Translations under genes and position numbers: made by a program
Part shown: positions 1 to 8,793 of the stretch, in pieces
How positions within the stretch are numbered: position 1 is the first letter of the stretch
How the letters are laid out: every line of letters starts with the position of its first letter
Notes under the pieces: generated by a model
What the model saw: the letters and a program-made list of their open reading frames with translations, nothing else
Told to the model about the DNA's origin: nothing
The model's database searches: none
Assembly (NCBI GenBank): GCA_002452335.1
Contig: DKFJ01000010.1
Coordinates: 77,559-141,558 of the forward strand
DNA: 64,000 bases
Direction of reading: 5' to 3'
From: Deferribacteraceae bacterium UBA6799
GTDB lineage: Bacteria > Chrysiogenota > Deferribacteres > Deferribacterales > Geovibrionaceae

Positions 1-384
1 TATGGAGGAAGTGCTGATGCGCAGATCATAGGCGTTTCCGTTTTCGGAGACCAGACTGCAGTCCTCCATTCCGGATTCGCCGCAGAGGGCTTTTTCTATG
101 GCTTTTGTCGCGCCGCAGTAACGGCAGAAACTGGTTTCGCCACAGATCTCTTTTCCCAGTGATAAGTTGACGCACTTGAACGCGTTGCCCGGGCGGGACC
201 CGTAGTCAGCGGAAAGATTATGCTGATCGGCGAAGATCTTGAATCTCCGGTTGAAGTAGACCAGCCGTCTGTCATCGTCCAGCAGCATAACCATCTCGTG
301 CATAGTTTCTGCCATGGATATCAGCAGAGGATAGCTTTCTTCAATATTTTTGTGAAATTCCGGATTAAAAGTAGTTTCTGACAT
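1..384 (-). CDS. PAS-type sensor protein with four-cysteine motif (partial, 3' end outside window)
   Basis: The first 128 codons of a minus-strand gene are present; it runs off the left edge. Its ATG (complement of 382-384) is preceded by an AAGGAAAA ribosome site. Residues about 25-60 look like the start of a PAS sensor domain (LLDDDRRLVYFNRRF). They are followed by RPGN (64-67) and cysteines at 71, 81, 87 and 90, a C-x9-C-x5-C-x2-C pattern. Two full-length histidine kinases at 53129-54283 and 54472-55566 have the same arrangement, so a sensory role is likely. The output domain cannot be seen. The cysteines could bind a metal, an Fe-S cluster or respond to redox or sulfur; that is inference. 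Confidence 0.8.
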   Translation of the reverse strand, partial: MSETTFNPEFHKNIEESYPLLISMAETMHEMVMLLDDDRRLVYFNRRFKIFADQHNLSADYGSRPGNAFKCVNLSLGKEICGETSFCRYCGATKAIEKALCGESGMEDCSLVSENGNAYDLRISTSSI

Positions 385-515
385 TATGTTTTCCTTCGAA
401 GGGATTATAGGATTAAAGGATGGATTTTGCATCTGTTTTTTGTAAAAAACCTGTCTTGAATAAAAAAATAGAAGCTGATATATTCCGAACACTAAGATAT
501 GTACGGAGCGATAAA

Positions 516-2165
516 TTGAAGCAGATTCTGCAAAACCTACTGGACGAAGCCCTCACTGAGATAATGAAGAGCGAGGGAATCGAGTCAGATATACCCGAAT
601 ACACCATAGAAACACCCAACAACCCCGACCACGGTGATTTTGCAACGAACATCGCCATGAAATCGGCGAAAATATTCCGTAAAAAACCTATGGATATCGC
701 GGCGAAGATCACTGAGACCGTAAAGCACCCTCTGATAAAATCTGCCGAGGCAGTGATGCCTGGTTTTATAAATTTCCGCATCAGCGATACATTCTATCAG
801 GATATCGTTAAAAAAGCCGTGGAGAGTGACGAATTCTTCACCAGCGACTACGGCAGAGGCAGAAAGACCATGGTGGAGTTCGTCAGCGCCAACCCCACAG
901 GACCTCTGCATGTGGGACACGGACGCAACGCCGCTTACGGCGACAGTCTCGCCCGCATAATGAGAGCCGCAGGGTATGACGTTCACACCGAATATTATAT
1001 CAATGACGCCGGAAACCAGATGAACAATCTGGGCAAAAGCATATACGTCCGCTATCTGGAACTGCTGGGAAGAGATGTAGAGTTTCCCGAGGACGGATAC
1101 AAAGGCGAATATATCATAGATATTTCCAAAGCCCTGCTGGAGGAGAACGGCGGAAAGATAGCCGAAATGCCCGAGGCTGAGGCAGTGGCTATGTGTCTCG
1201 CCAGAGGGCTGACAGACATCACGAACGAGATAGCTCTCACGCTGAAGAATTTCAACGTGGATATGGAGATATGGTTCAGCGAAAAATCACTCTATAAGTC
1301 AGGAGAGGTTGAATCCAGCCTCAAATATCTGATGGACAGAGGATTCATATATGAAAAGGACGGAGCGCTCTGGTTCGACTCCACCAAGTTCGGCGATGAC
1401 AAGGACAGGGTGGTTAAAAGAAGCAACGGCGAATATACCTACTTCACCTCCGATATAGCCTATCATAAGAACAAGTACGACAGAGGGTTCATGTCTGTCA
1501 TAGACGTCTGGGGAGCGGATCACCACGGATACGTCAAGCGTCTCAGCAGCGCCATAGAGGCGATAGGATACGAGGACAGAGATTTTAACGTCAGCCTGAT
1601 ACAGATGGTAAGTCTGCTGTCATCTGGTGAGCGTGTGTCCATGTCCACCAGAGCGGGGTCGTTCATCACTCTGGACTGGCTGGTGGAGGAAGTGGGGGCG
1701 GACGCCGCCAGATTCTTCTATGCCATGAGAGATTATGAGGCTCAGTTCGACTTCGACATAGACCTTGCGAAAAAGAAGAGCTCGGACAATCCTGTATACT
1801 ATGTGCAGTATGCCCACGCCAGAGTTCAGAGTCTGCTTTCAAAAGCGGAGAACGAAGGCATAAAATTCGAGCTGTGTACGCACCTTGATAAAATTTCTTC
1901 TAAAGAAGAGCTTGAGTTAATCAAGAAGATTTACGATTATAACAGTGTGCTTGAACAGGCGTCCAGAGGCAGACAGCCTCACCGCATGGCCTACTATCTT
2001 CAGGAGCTTGCGGCGCTTTTTCACGCATACTACTTTAATAACACCATAATAAACGCTGAAGACAGCGAACTGACGTCAGTCAGACTCTCCATAGCCGTCG
2101 CCGTGGGTAACGCCGTGCGCAACGGGCTTGGTCTGCTGGGTGTCAGCGCGCCGGACAGGATGTGA
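516..2165 (+). CDS. argS: Arginyl-tRNA synthetase
   Basis: Class I aminoacyl-tRNA synthetase that charges tRNA-Arg with arginine in the cytoplasm. The HIGH motif appears as HVGH near residue 122 (GPLHVGHGRNAAYG). The KMSKS region is degenerate (RVSMSTRAG), and the C-terminal anticodon-binding part ends GLGLLGVSAPDRM, as usual for ArgS. The frame is open from 420, but I place the start at TTG 516: GGAG sits 8 nt upstream, and the protein then begins KQILQNLLDEAL, matching the usual ArgS N-terminus and giving 549 residues. It overlaps or abuts the SPOR gene downstream, so the two are probably co-transcribed. Confidence 0.95.
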   Translation: MKQILQNLLDEALTEIMKSEGIESDIPEYTIETPNNPDHGDFATNIAMKSAKIFRKKPMDIAAKITETVKHPLIKSAEAVMPGFINFRISDTFYQDIVKKAVESDEFFTSDYGRGRKTMVEFVSANPTGPLHVGHGRNAAYGDSLARIMRAAGYDVHTEYYINDAGNQMNNLGKSIYVRYLELLGRDVEFPEDGYKGEYIIDISKALLEENGGKIAEMPEAEAVAMCLARGLTDITNEIALTLKNFNVDMEIWFSEKSLYKSGEVESSLKYLMDRGFIYEKDGALWFDSTKFGDDKDRVVKRSNGEYTYFTSDIAYHKNKYDRGFMSVIDVWGADHHGYVKRLSSAIEAIGYEDRDFNVSLIQMVSLLSSGERVSMSTRAGSFITLDWLVEEVGADAARFFYAMRDYEAQFDFDIDLAKKKSSDNPVYYVQYAHARVQSLLSKAENEGIKFELCTHLDKISSKEELELIKKIYDYNSVLEQASRGRQPHRMAYYLQELAALFHAYYFNNTIINAEDSELTSVRLSIAVAVGNAVRNGLGLLGVSAPDRM

Positions 2166-2167
2166 CA

Positions 2168-3007
2168 GTGAGCGAAAAGGAAACCAACACACAGGAGCAG
2201 GAAGCTCCCGTTAAGGGCAAAAGAAACTTTGGCAATACCATAGTTCTGTTTATCGTTTTTTTCATCATTTTCACCATACTGGTGACGGGCGTTGCTTTCT
2301 TCGCCGACAAGCTGAAAGGCGGGTCGAAAGAAGCAAAGATGACCGAAGAGCAGATGAAACAGCAGATGACCAACCCGGAGACCGGAAAGGAACAGGCATA
2401 TGTTGTGGATGAAAAGGGCAACGTGGCCAAGCAGGAAGACGCTCCGAAGGAAGAGCCCCAGCCGGCGGCAGCACCGGACGAGCCTGTGCTCAGCGCTCCC
2501 CCTGTGGAGCCTGTGAAGCCTGAAGAACCTGTAAAAGCTCCGGAACCGGTGAAACAGCCCGAACCTGTGAAGGCTCCGGCGCCTAAAGAGACTGTTAAGC
2601 CCGCTGTTAAGGAAACCCCGAAACCAGCGGTTAAAAATACTGCCCCCAAGGCAGAGGCACCCAAATCCGTCGAGAAGAAAGAAACAGTGAAACCCGCCGC
2701 AAAATCGGAAGCACCGAAGGCGGCACCAAAGAAAACAGAGGCAAAACCGGCTGTGAAAGTAACGCCTGTAATTCCTGGCGAATACCATGTTCAGCTTGCC
2801 TCTTTCAAAAATTTTGAGCTGGCTGAATCTGAGTATCACCGCCTTAGAAGCAAGGTGAGCGATCTTCAGCTGGTTAAAGTAGATCTGGGAGAAAAAGGAG
2901 TCTGGTACAGACTGAGATGCGGAACAGGTCTCAGCCACGAATCAGCGAAGGCGAGAGCCGAGCAGATAAAGGCTCTGACAGGTTACAACCCGGACATAAT
3001 GAAATAA
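2168..3007 (+). CDS. SPOR domain-containing inner-membrane protein
   Basis: Bitopic envelope protein of 279 residues. A short cytoplasmic N-terminus is followed by one membrane segment (about residues 20-42, NTIVLFIVFFIIFTILVTG), a long Pro/Lys/Ala/Glu-rich linker (about 95-200, many KPEEPVKAPEPVK-like repeats), and a C-terminal SPOR domain (about 205-275, YHVQLASFKNFELAE). SPOR domains bind denuded peptidoglycan at division sites (family knowledge). A GTG at 2162 in the same frame is possible, but the one at 2168 has AGGA at a proper 7-nt spacing. It overlaps the argS end and its stop shares bases with the next start (TAATG), which indicates one operon. Confidence 0.88.
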   Translation: MSEKETNTQEQEAPVKGKRNFGNTIVLFIVFFIIFTILVTGVAFFADKLKGGSKEAKMTEEQMKQQMTNPETGKEQAYVVDEKGNVAKQEDAPKEEPQPAAAPDEPVLSAPPVEPVKPEEPVKAPEPVKQPEPVKAPAPKETVKPAVKETPKPAVKNTAPKAEAPKSVEKKETVKPAAKSEAPKAAPKKTEAKPAVKVTPVIPGEYHVQLASFKNFELAESEYHRLRSKVSDLQLVKVDLGEKGVWYRLRCGTGLSHESAKARAEQIKALTGYNPDIMK

Positions 3008-4161
3008 TGCTGAAAAAAATCATCCTGCTGACAGCCATGCTGATTGCGGCATGGCTGCCGGCTCATTCCGAATCCTATCCCCGCATAAGCGGAGCGCAGA
3101 TATTTGTAATCGACAAAATGTATGACGGAAATCTGGACGAGTTCTTCAAAGGACTCCGGAGCGAAGGGTATGACACTGTCATACTGCGTGTGTTTCACAA
3201 CAGCGTGGACAGATATCACTACGGCGATGTGAACAGTGAGTGTAAGAGCGGAGTCTATTTCAAGACAGACAGCGCCTGTGTGGTGAGAGACGTTCTGGGC
3301 GAGGCTGTGAAGGCGGCGCACAGGAACGGCATGAGCATATACGCATGGATGGCGACCCGAACACTCTCTTTTCTGAAAACACCGGATAAGATGGAAAAGA
3401 ATTTTGACGATGGAACAGATAAGGATGGTTACGGTTTTTCCATATTCAATAAAGAGGCGAGAGAGACAACAGTCAGACTCTTCGCCGATCTGGCCTCATA
3501 CCCCATAGAGGGCATACTCTTTCAGGACGATTTTATCCTTCGCCACAGAGAGGGGGCGTCAAAGGATGCTTTGGCGGCTTACTATAACGATACGGGGATA
3601 GAGCTGACGGAGAATGATCTCTTCGGATGTCAGTCCGGAATCAAAAATACAAAAGTGCCGGGCGGATGTCCGGACACATTCATCCCCTGGGCGGAGTGGA
3701 AGAACGCCGGCATGACAGATTTTTTCAGAGAGCTGAAAACAGCCGCCATGCAGGTGAATCCCGGGATAAAATTCGCCGGCAACGTATATTATGAAACGCC
3801 TCTGGACAAAGATATCGGCATAGCCTGGTATTCGCAGTCCATAGAGTCCATGCTGGAGTCAGGGTTCGACTATCTGGCTGTGATGGGCTATCACGACCAG
3901 ATATCAAAGGAGCTTTCCGTATCCGTGGATACGTCCATCGGCATACTCAAAAATATAATCGACAGCCTCTATCAGACTGTACCCGAAAAGAGCAGGATAA
4001 TGATCAAGGTTCAGCGGGCGTCTTTTTATAAAGACCGCAAGGTTGAGCGTAAAGATATAGAATCAGTCTGCTCTCTGCTGGAGAAATATCCGGAGATCAG
4101 CAGGGTTACAGTCCCAGTCAACAGCCACGACGACATAGCCGGACTCTGCTACGGCAAGTAG
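3007..4161 (+). CDS. Secreted GHL13/PgaB C-terminal-like glycoside hydrolase-fold protein
   Basis: Protein of 384 residues with a signal peptide (MLKKIILLTAMLIAAWLPAHS). The rest resembles the TIM-barrel C-terminal domain of PgaB, the hypothetical glycosyl hydrolase 13 family. It has VILRVFHN, a segment on moving about as a person-like 'AWMATR' strand, then GILFQDDFIL with paired acidic residues, and later DYLAVMGYHDQ. In PgaB this domain hydrolyses de-N-acetylated poly-N-acetylglucosamine. Here no deacetylase domain is attached and no pga genes are nearby, so the substrate is unknown. The start at 3007 overlaps the SPOR stop codon, and the longer open frame upstream lies inside the SPOR gene. 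Confidence 0.72.
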   Translation: MLKKIILLTAMLIAAWLPAHSESYPRISGAQIFVIDKMYDGNLDEFFKGLRSEGYDTVILRVFHNSVDRYHYGDVNSECKSGVYFKTDSACVVRDVLGEAVKAAHRNGMSIYAWMATRTLSFLKTPDKMEKNFDDGTDKDGYGFSIFNKEARETTVRLFADLASYPIEGILFQDDFILRHREGASKDALAAYYNDTGIELTENDLFGCQSGIKNTKVPGGCPDTFIPWAEWKNAGMTDFFRELKTAAMQVNPGIKFAGNVYYETPLDKDIGIAWYSQSIESMLESGFDYLAVMGYHDQISKELSVSVDTSIGILKNIIDSLYQTVPEKSRIMIKVQRASFYKDRKVERKDIESVCSLLEKYPEISRVTVPVNSHDDIAGLCYGK

Positions 4162-4221
4162 ACTTGTTTGCAATTCTTCCAACTGGTATTATCATAGTAA
4201 TAAACAGTTAAGGAGGAAAAC

Positions 4222-4905
4222 ATGGCAAAGGTCGGTGTAGTTTTAAGCGGAAGCGGTGTGTATGACGGCTCTGAAATACACGAAGCCGTGCTCACCCTTT
4301 ATTATCTGCAAAAATACGGCAATGAAACTATGATAATGGCTCCCAATGTGGAGCAGGCTCATGTTGTTAACCATCTCACAGGCAAGGTGTCCGAAGGCGA
4401 GAAACGAAATGTGCTGGTGGAATCCGCACGCATAGCCAGAGGCGCCATAGTGGATATCGCTGACGTTACGGCGGAGGATTTTGATGCTCTGGTTTTCCCC
4501 GGCGGGTTCGGAGCGGCGAAGAACCTCACCACGTTTGCCTTTGACGGGGCGGACTGCAAGATCAATAAAGATGTGCTGAGACTGGTGAAAGAGACTGTAG
4601 AGGCGAAAAAACCTCTGGCTGCGATATGTATAGCTCCGGTGATACTGGCGAGGGTTTTCAAAGATTCCGGAATCAAAACACAGATAACAGTGGGTAACGA
4701 CGCCGGAGTAGCCGCCGCTATAAACTCTATGGGTTCGGAACACATCGAATGTCCTGTGAAAGAGGCTATAGTGGACACTCACCACAGAATAATCACGTCT
4801 CCGGCGTATATGCTGGCTGGCAGTGTGGCGGAGCTGGCGGAAGGAGTCAAAAAGACCATCCAGACGCTGGTGGGAATGTTGAACGAAAACACGGCTGCCG
4901 GGTAA
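4222..4905 (+). CDS. elbB: ElbB-type glyoxalase of the DJ-1/PfpI superfamily
   Basis: Protein of 227 residues with the class I glutamine amidotransferase-like fold typical of ElbB (isoprenoid-biosynthesis glyoxalase). It shows an N-terminal VGVVLSGSGVYDGSEIHEAV, the FPGGFGAAKNL loop, and the nucleophile elbow LAAICIAPV with the probable active cysteine. The C-terminal region SPAYMLAGSVAELAEGV is also characteristic. A strong AAGGAGG lies 6 nt before the ATG. A separate transcription unit is likely, because a 60-nt gap precedes it and an intrinsic terminator follows immediately. The cellular substrate is uncertain; glyoxalase activity is known only for homologues. Confidence 0.92.
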   Translation: MAKVGVVLSGSGVYDGSEIHEAVLTLYYLQKYGNETMIMAPNVEQAHVVNHLTGKVSEGEKRNVLVESARIARGAIVDIADVTAEDFDALVFPGGFGAAKNLTTFAFDGADCKINKDVLRLVKETVEAKKPLAAICIAPVILARVFKDSGIKTQITVGNDAGVAAAINSMGSEHIECPVKEAIVDTHHRIITSPAYMLAGSVAELAEGVKKTIQTLVGMLNENTAAG

Positions 4906-4930
4906 AAAAAGATAAGATAAAAAGGACAAA

Positions 4931-4960
4931 AAAGGAGGCGGGCAATGCCTCCTTTTTTTT
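4931..4960 (+). terminator. Intrinsic terminator after elbB
   Basis: Nine-base-pair stem AAAGGAGGC / GCCTCCTTT around a 7-nt loop, followed by a run of T, 26 nt after the elbB stop. Confidence 0.85.
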
Positions 4961-5079
4961 ATGCTTCAGTGAATTTTGCAGGAGGTCACCGAGCATCTGC
5001 TTATTGAGAATGTATATATATTCTGATAGATGTATATTTATGTCAAGTTTTTTTAATACATATTCCTGTCGGATATGAA

Positions 5080-5111
5080 AAAGAAAAGCCCCTCCGAAAA
5101 AGAGGGGCTTT
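5080..5111 (-). terminator. Intrinsic terminator after cydB
   Basis: Stem AAAGCCCCTC / GAGGGGCTTT just past the cydB stop. Read on the minus strand it is followed by TTTTC and more T. Confidence 0.82.
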
Positions 5112-5122
5112 GTTTTAACTGA

Positions 5123-6163
5123 TTAGTATGTTTCAACTTCCGGATCGGCTATATCTTCAGGAGCCACGGGCTTTCTGAAAATGTAGTAGGTCCATATCTG
5201 ATATACCAGCACGATAGGCACGAATATCAGAACAACGATGGTCATTATGGTCAGCGTATACTGGCTGGATGATGTGTTATACGCTGTCAGCGAAAATTCG
5301 GGTGAGATGCTGGAGGGTATCAGGTTGGGGAAGAGTCCGATGATGCCTGTGAAGACTGTCATGATGATAGTCACGCAGGAAAGAGCGAACGCTTTGACTC
5401 CCTTCATAAAACCGGATGCCAGCAGAGCAAGCACACACAGAGCGATAACTATGAAGAATACGGGCATTTTGAAGAAGTTATCATACAGATGTGTGGACAC
5501 GAATGTCATAGCGAGGAAAGCAACAGCAACAACCACAAGGGGGATGAAGAGCTTTTTCGCCATTTTGCCGGCTCTCTCTTCCAGTGCGCCTGTTGTTTTG
5601 CAGTTCAGCCACAGAGCTCCGTGGTATGAGAACAGCAGAACAAAGAAAACGCCTGTCAGAAGAGCGTAGGGGTTCAGAAGCAGGAAGAAGTTTCCTTCAT
5701 AAACGAACTGTCCGTCCACCATATTGATGGGGATGCCTCTGAATATGTTTCCGAAAGCAACGCCGAACAGCAGAGAAGCCAGAAGACTGCTCACTGTGAT
5801 GGTGATGTCCCAGCCTTTTCTCCAGCCTGCGCTGTCTCTTTTTCCTCTGAACTCGAAGGCGACGCCTCTGAATATCAGACAGAAAAGGATAGCCAGAAGA
5901 GGCAGATAAAGCCAGCTGAACATATAAGCGTATGTAGTGGGGAAAGCGGCGAATGTAGCGCCGCCGGCTGTGATCAGCCAGACTTCGTTGCCGTCCCATA
6001 CCGGTCCGAGTGTGTTGATTATCACTCTTCTGTCGGACTCGGACTCAGACAGAAAAGGCAACAGTACGCCGGCGCCGAAATCAAATCCGTCCAGCATAAA
6101 ATATACCGCCCATAAAAGCCCCCAGAGGGCAAACCAGATGATCTGTAATGTATCAAGTCCCAT
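5123..6163 (-). CDS. cydB: Cytochrome bd ubiquinol oxidase subunit II
   Basis: Polytopic membrane protein of 346 residues with the CydB signature: ALWGLLWAVYFMLDGFDFGAGVLLPFL, then GPVWDGNEVWLITAGGATFAAFPTTYA. It pairs with CydA to form the high-affinity quinol:O2 oxidoreductase that works at low oxygen. It starts 11 nt after the cydA stop with a good ribosome site, so the two are one operon. Expected regulation by oxygen or redox cannot be read from the sequence; I found no clear FNR or ArcA box. Confidence 0.96.
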   Translation of the reverse strand: MGLDTLQIIWFALWGLLWAVYFMLDGFDFGAGVLLPFLSESESDRRVIINTLGPVWDGNEVWLITAGGATFAAFPTTYAYMFSWLYLPLLAILFCLIFRGVAFEFRGKRDSAGWRKGWDITITVSSLLASLLFGVAFGNIFRGIPINMVDGQFVYEGNFFLLLNPYALLTGVFFVLLFSYHGALWLNCKTTGALEERAGKMAKKLFIPLVVVAVAFLAMTFVSTHLYDNFFKMPVFFIVIALCVLALLASGFMKGVKAFALSCVTIIMTVFTGIIGLFPNLIPSSISPEFSLTAYNTSSSQYTLTIMTIVVLIFVPIVLVYQIWTYYIFRKPVAPEDIADPEVETY

Positions 6164-6174
6164 TTTTCCCCTCC

Positions 6175-7488
6175 TTAAGCCTCTTTAGGCCCTTTTTTAG
6201 AGAATTTAATCAGCAGATAGATGTCTATCACGCCGAGCAGTGAGTAGAATCCCACGAAGCCGACCAGAGACAGAATGACGTGACCGGGTGTGAGGTTCAC
6301 GGATACGGCGTCAGATGTTCTCATCAGTCCGTAAACGATCCAGGGCTGTCTGCCCACCTCTGCCACGATCCAGCCGAGCTGTCCGGCTATGTAGGGAAGG
6401 GGGATCATGAACAGAAGTATTTTAAGGAACCATGTCTTGTTTTCGATTGTATCTTTTTTAGAATAGATAAGTGCCATTATAGAAGCCAGAATAAAGAGAC
6501 ATCCCAGAGCAACCATGAAACGGAAGCTGAAGAATGTGAGTCCCACGGGAGGTCTGTCTTCGGGAGCGAAATCCTTAAGACCTTTTACCTCTGCGTTCCA
6601 GTCGTGGAAAGCGAGGAAGCTCGCCATCTTGGGAATGGGAAGTATCTCTACTGTGTTTTTCTCATTTTTGCTGTCGGGAATAGCCATCAGATAAGTAGGC
6701 GCTCCGGACTGTGTTTCCCACAGTGATTCCATAGCGGCGAACTTGGTAGGCTGATATTTAGCGACGTGGATACCGCTGGAGTCGCCGATCACCGCCAGAA
6801 AAAGCGAAGCGACCAGACCAAACACAGCGCCGAACTTAAGGCTCTTTTTAAAGAAAGCAGTTTCGTTCTTCTTCAGCAGGTGATAAGCGGAAACGCCCAT
6901 AACAAAAAAGGCGGCCACAACCCAGCCGGATGAGATGGAGTGGAAGAACTTTGACCAGGCATAGGGAGAGAAGATAAGCGCGCCGAAGTCAACCATTTCT
7001 GCTCTGCCGTTGTTCAGTTCATATCCGACAGGGTGCTGCATCCACGCATTTGCTATGAGGATCCAGAGAGCTGAGAGGTTAGACCCCAGAGCAACCATCC
7101 ACACAGCGAACAGGTGCGCTTTTTTGCTGATCTTTTTCCAGCCGAATATCCATATGCCTAAGAAAGTGGATTCAAGAAAGAAAGCAACGGTGGCCTCGAT
7201 GGCCAGAGGAGCTCCGAAAATATCTCCGACATATTTTGAATATTCCGCCCAGTTCATTCCGAACTGGAATTCCAGGGTAATACCGGTGACAACACCGATA
7301 GCAAAGTTGATGAGGAAAAGTTTGCCCCAGAACTTCGTCATTTTCAGATAGACGGTGTCTCCGGTACGAACGTACATGGTTTCCATCATCGCCACCAGAA
7401 TGATCAGACCCAGAGTCAGTGGGACGAAGATCCAGTGAAAACCTGCTGTCAGAGCAAACTGAAGCCTTGACAATGCAATTGCATCCAT
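6175..7488 (-). CDS. cydA: Cytochrome bd ubiquinol oxidase subunit I (short Q-loop type)
   Basis: Catalytic, heme-carrying subunit, 437 residues. The probable heme b595 ligand is His18 (LQFALTAGFHW), and the conserved GRQPW motif is present (VAEVGRQPWIVYGLMRTSDAV). The segment between the middle helices is compact compared with the roughly 520-residue E. coli protein, as in the short Q-loop (CIO-like) branch. The open frame extends 15 codons upstream, but the ATG at 7488 follows AGGAGGTT and gives the family-typical start MDAIALSRLQFA. It is the first gene of cydAB. Confidence 0.96.
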   Translation of the reverse strand: MDAIALSRLQFALTAGFHWIFVPLTLGLIILVAMMETMYVRTGDTVYLKMTKFWGKLFLINFAIGVVTGITLEFQFGMNWAEYSKYVGDIFGAPLAIEATVAFFLESTFLGIWIFGWKKISKKAHLFAVWMVALGSNLSALWILIANAWMQHPVGYELNNGRAEMVDFGALIFSPYAWSKFFHSISSGWVVAAFFVMGVSAYHLLKKNETAFFKKSLKFGAVFGLVASLFLAVIGDSSGIHVAKYQPTKFAAMESLWETQSGAPTYLMAIPDSKNEKNTVEILPIPKMASFLAFHDWNAEVKGLKDFAPEDRPPVGLTFFSFRFMVALGCLFILASIMALIYSKKDTIENKTWFLKILLFMIPLPYIAGQLGWIVAEVGRQPWIVYGLMRTSDAVSVNLTPGHVILSLVGFVGFYSLLGVIDIYLLIKFSKKGPKEA

Positions 7489-7894
7489 TAAGGAACCTCC
7501 TGATAAAAAGAATAATAGGGATAATCCAACCAATGCTTATGTTTACTCCTGTGAAAATTGGATGTCAATAACTAAAAGAGTCTTTAAATCTTAGATTAAG
7601 ATACTGGTATATTTGAGTTTTAGAATTTAGATAAGTTTGCAAACATGGCTATTGGTTGAGCAAAGGCTCGAAATGTACTGATAAAGATGAAAAAAATATC
7701 ATTATCAAATTTCAATAATAATGAGCATAAGCGCAAAATAAAACAAAAATTTGTGTTTTGTATAAGAAAAAAAATTTCATTTATTTTTACAATGTGCCTG
7801 AAACTGCCTAAAAAAGGCAGTATTGGTATGATTTACATTTATTTGCTTATCTGCGGTCTTGATAATCTGCATGAGTTGCTGTATCCTGTTCTCT
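7489..7894. other. AT-rich spacer between divergent cydA and surE
   Basis: 406 nt without a convincing gene. Promoters for both flanking units are expected here. A perfect 6-bp hairpin ACTGCC / GGCAGT lies at about 7803-7821 without a T-run. A 92-codon open frame starting at 7687 overlaps surE, lacks a ribosome site and has AT-biased composition, so I do not call it. Confidence 0.5.
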
Positions 7895-8662
7895 ATGAAG
7901 ATACTATTAGCAAACGACGACGGCATATATTCCGAGGGGATTTTTGCCGTTTACAAAGCTCTTAAGGAATTCGCGGATGTAACAGTGGTGGCGCCCATCA
8001 CAGAACAGTCCGCTGTGGGGCACGCCATCACCATATCCGATCCTCTGCGCGTAACTGAGTTTTACAAATACGGAGAGTTTTTCGGATACGGCATCAAGGG
8101 AACTCCCGCCGACTGCGTTAAGATCGCCGTCAGCGATATATTAAAAGAGAAGCCCGATCTGGTGGTGTCCGGAATCAACCACGGAGCCAATGTCGCCACG
8201 AATGTGATATATTCCGGCACAGTCTCCGCCGCCACAGAAGGCGCTATGCTCGGCATACGCTCGCTGGCGGTCAGTCTCGCCACCAAGGAGAAGTTCGACT
8301 TCACCCCTTCGGCTGAGATCGCCGCTTATTTCGCAAAATACCTGCATAATTCGGCTCTGCCGGAAAACACTGTACTGAACATTAACGTTCCTGCTCTGTC
8401 TAAAACTAATATAAAGGGCTGGAAGTTCGCTGTGCAGGGGCAGGCACGTTTTCTGGATTACTTCACTAAAAGGGAAGACCCAAGAGGCGGACACTATTAC
8501 TGGCTCACAGGAGAGAAGAAGGAGGCCGACATGGACGAAATGACGGACGACTATCTTGTTTCCAGAGGTTATGTCAGCGTCACTCCTCTGATGTTTGATA
8601 TGACCGATCATAAAATGTTTGAAAAATTAAAACACTCAGGAGATGAAGGTGAATTTAATTAA
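7895..8662 (+). CDS. surE: 5'/3'-nucleotidase SurE
   Basis: Survival protein E family metal-dependent nucleoside monophosphatase of 255 residues. The hallmark N-terminus MKILLANDDGI carries the metal-binding Asp pair, followed by VVAPITEQSAVGHAIT, GTPADCVKIA and VSGINHGANVATNVIYSGTVSAATEGAM. The ATG at 7895 matches the family start; upstream in-frame codons would add a non-family extension. No strong Shine-Dalgarno is seen. Its 3' end overlaps the start of a tiny lipoprotein gene, which suggests translational coupling into the TPR/Exb run. Confidence 0.96.
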   Translation: MKILLANDDGIYSEGIFAVYKALKEFADVTVVAPITEQSAVGHAITISDPLRVTEFYKYGEFFGYGIKGTPADCVKIAVSDILKEKPDLVVSGINHGANVATNVIYSGTVSAATEGAMLGIRSLAVSLATKEKFDFTPSAEIAAYFAKYLHNSALPENTVLNINVPALSKTNIKGWKFAVQGQARFLDYFTKREDPRGGHYYWLTGEKKEADMDEMTDDYLVSRGYVSVTPLMFDMTDHKMFEKLKHSGDEGEFN

Positions 8663-8780
8663 AAAATTCATATTCGCTGTGCTTCTGGTTTCCGCTTTCA
8701 GCGGTATTGTGGGATGTGAGGGCGGCTGCTCCGATTCTAACCCTACATCACCAGACCAGTCACAGCAGAGTAACCAGTAA
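8649..8780 (+). CDS. Very small lipoprotein
   Basis: A 43-residue protein with a basic N-terminus, a hydrophobic stretch FIFAVLLVSAFSGIVG and a lipobox cysteine followed by EGGCSDSN and a Gln/Ser-rich tail. I prefer the GTG at 8649, because AGGAG ends 6 nt upstream. An ATG at 8643 in frame would leave no spacer. The gene overlaps the end of surE by 14 nt and ends 13 nt before the large TPR gene. No family is recognised. It could be an outer-membrane anchor for the neighbouring TPR protein, which is inference from position only. Confidence 0.6.
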   Translation: MNLIKKFIFAVLLVSAFSGIVGCEGGCSDSNPTSPDQSQQSNQ

Positions 8781-8793
8781 ATATATAAGCTGA

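Noticed and set aside
2030..2938. 302-codon minus-strand frame opposite the SPOR gene
   Set aside because: Mirror of the Pro/Lys/Ala-rich linker; low-complexity Arg/Phe/Cys composition.
4749..5078. 109-codon frame across the elbB end
   Set aside because: Out of frame within elbB and runs through the terminator; no start signal.
7489..7894. FNR box for cydAB
   Set aside because: No TTGAT-N4-ATCAA or close variant found by eye.
7687..7965. 92-codon open frame upstream of surE
   Set aside because: Overlaps the surE start, no ribosome site, very AT-biased composition.
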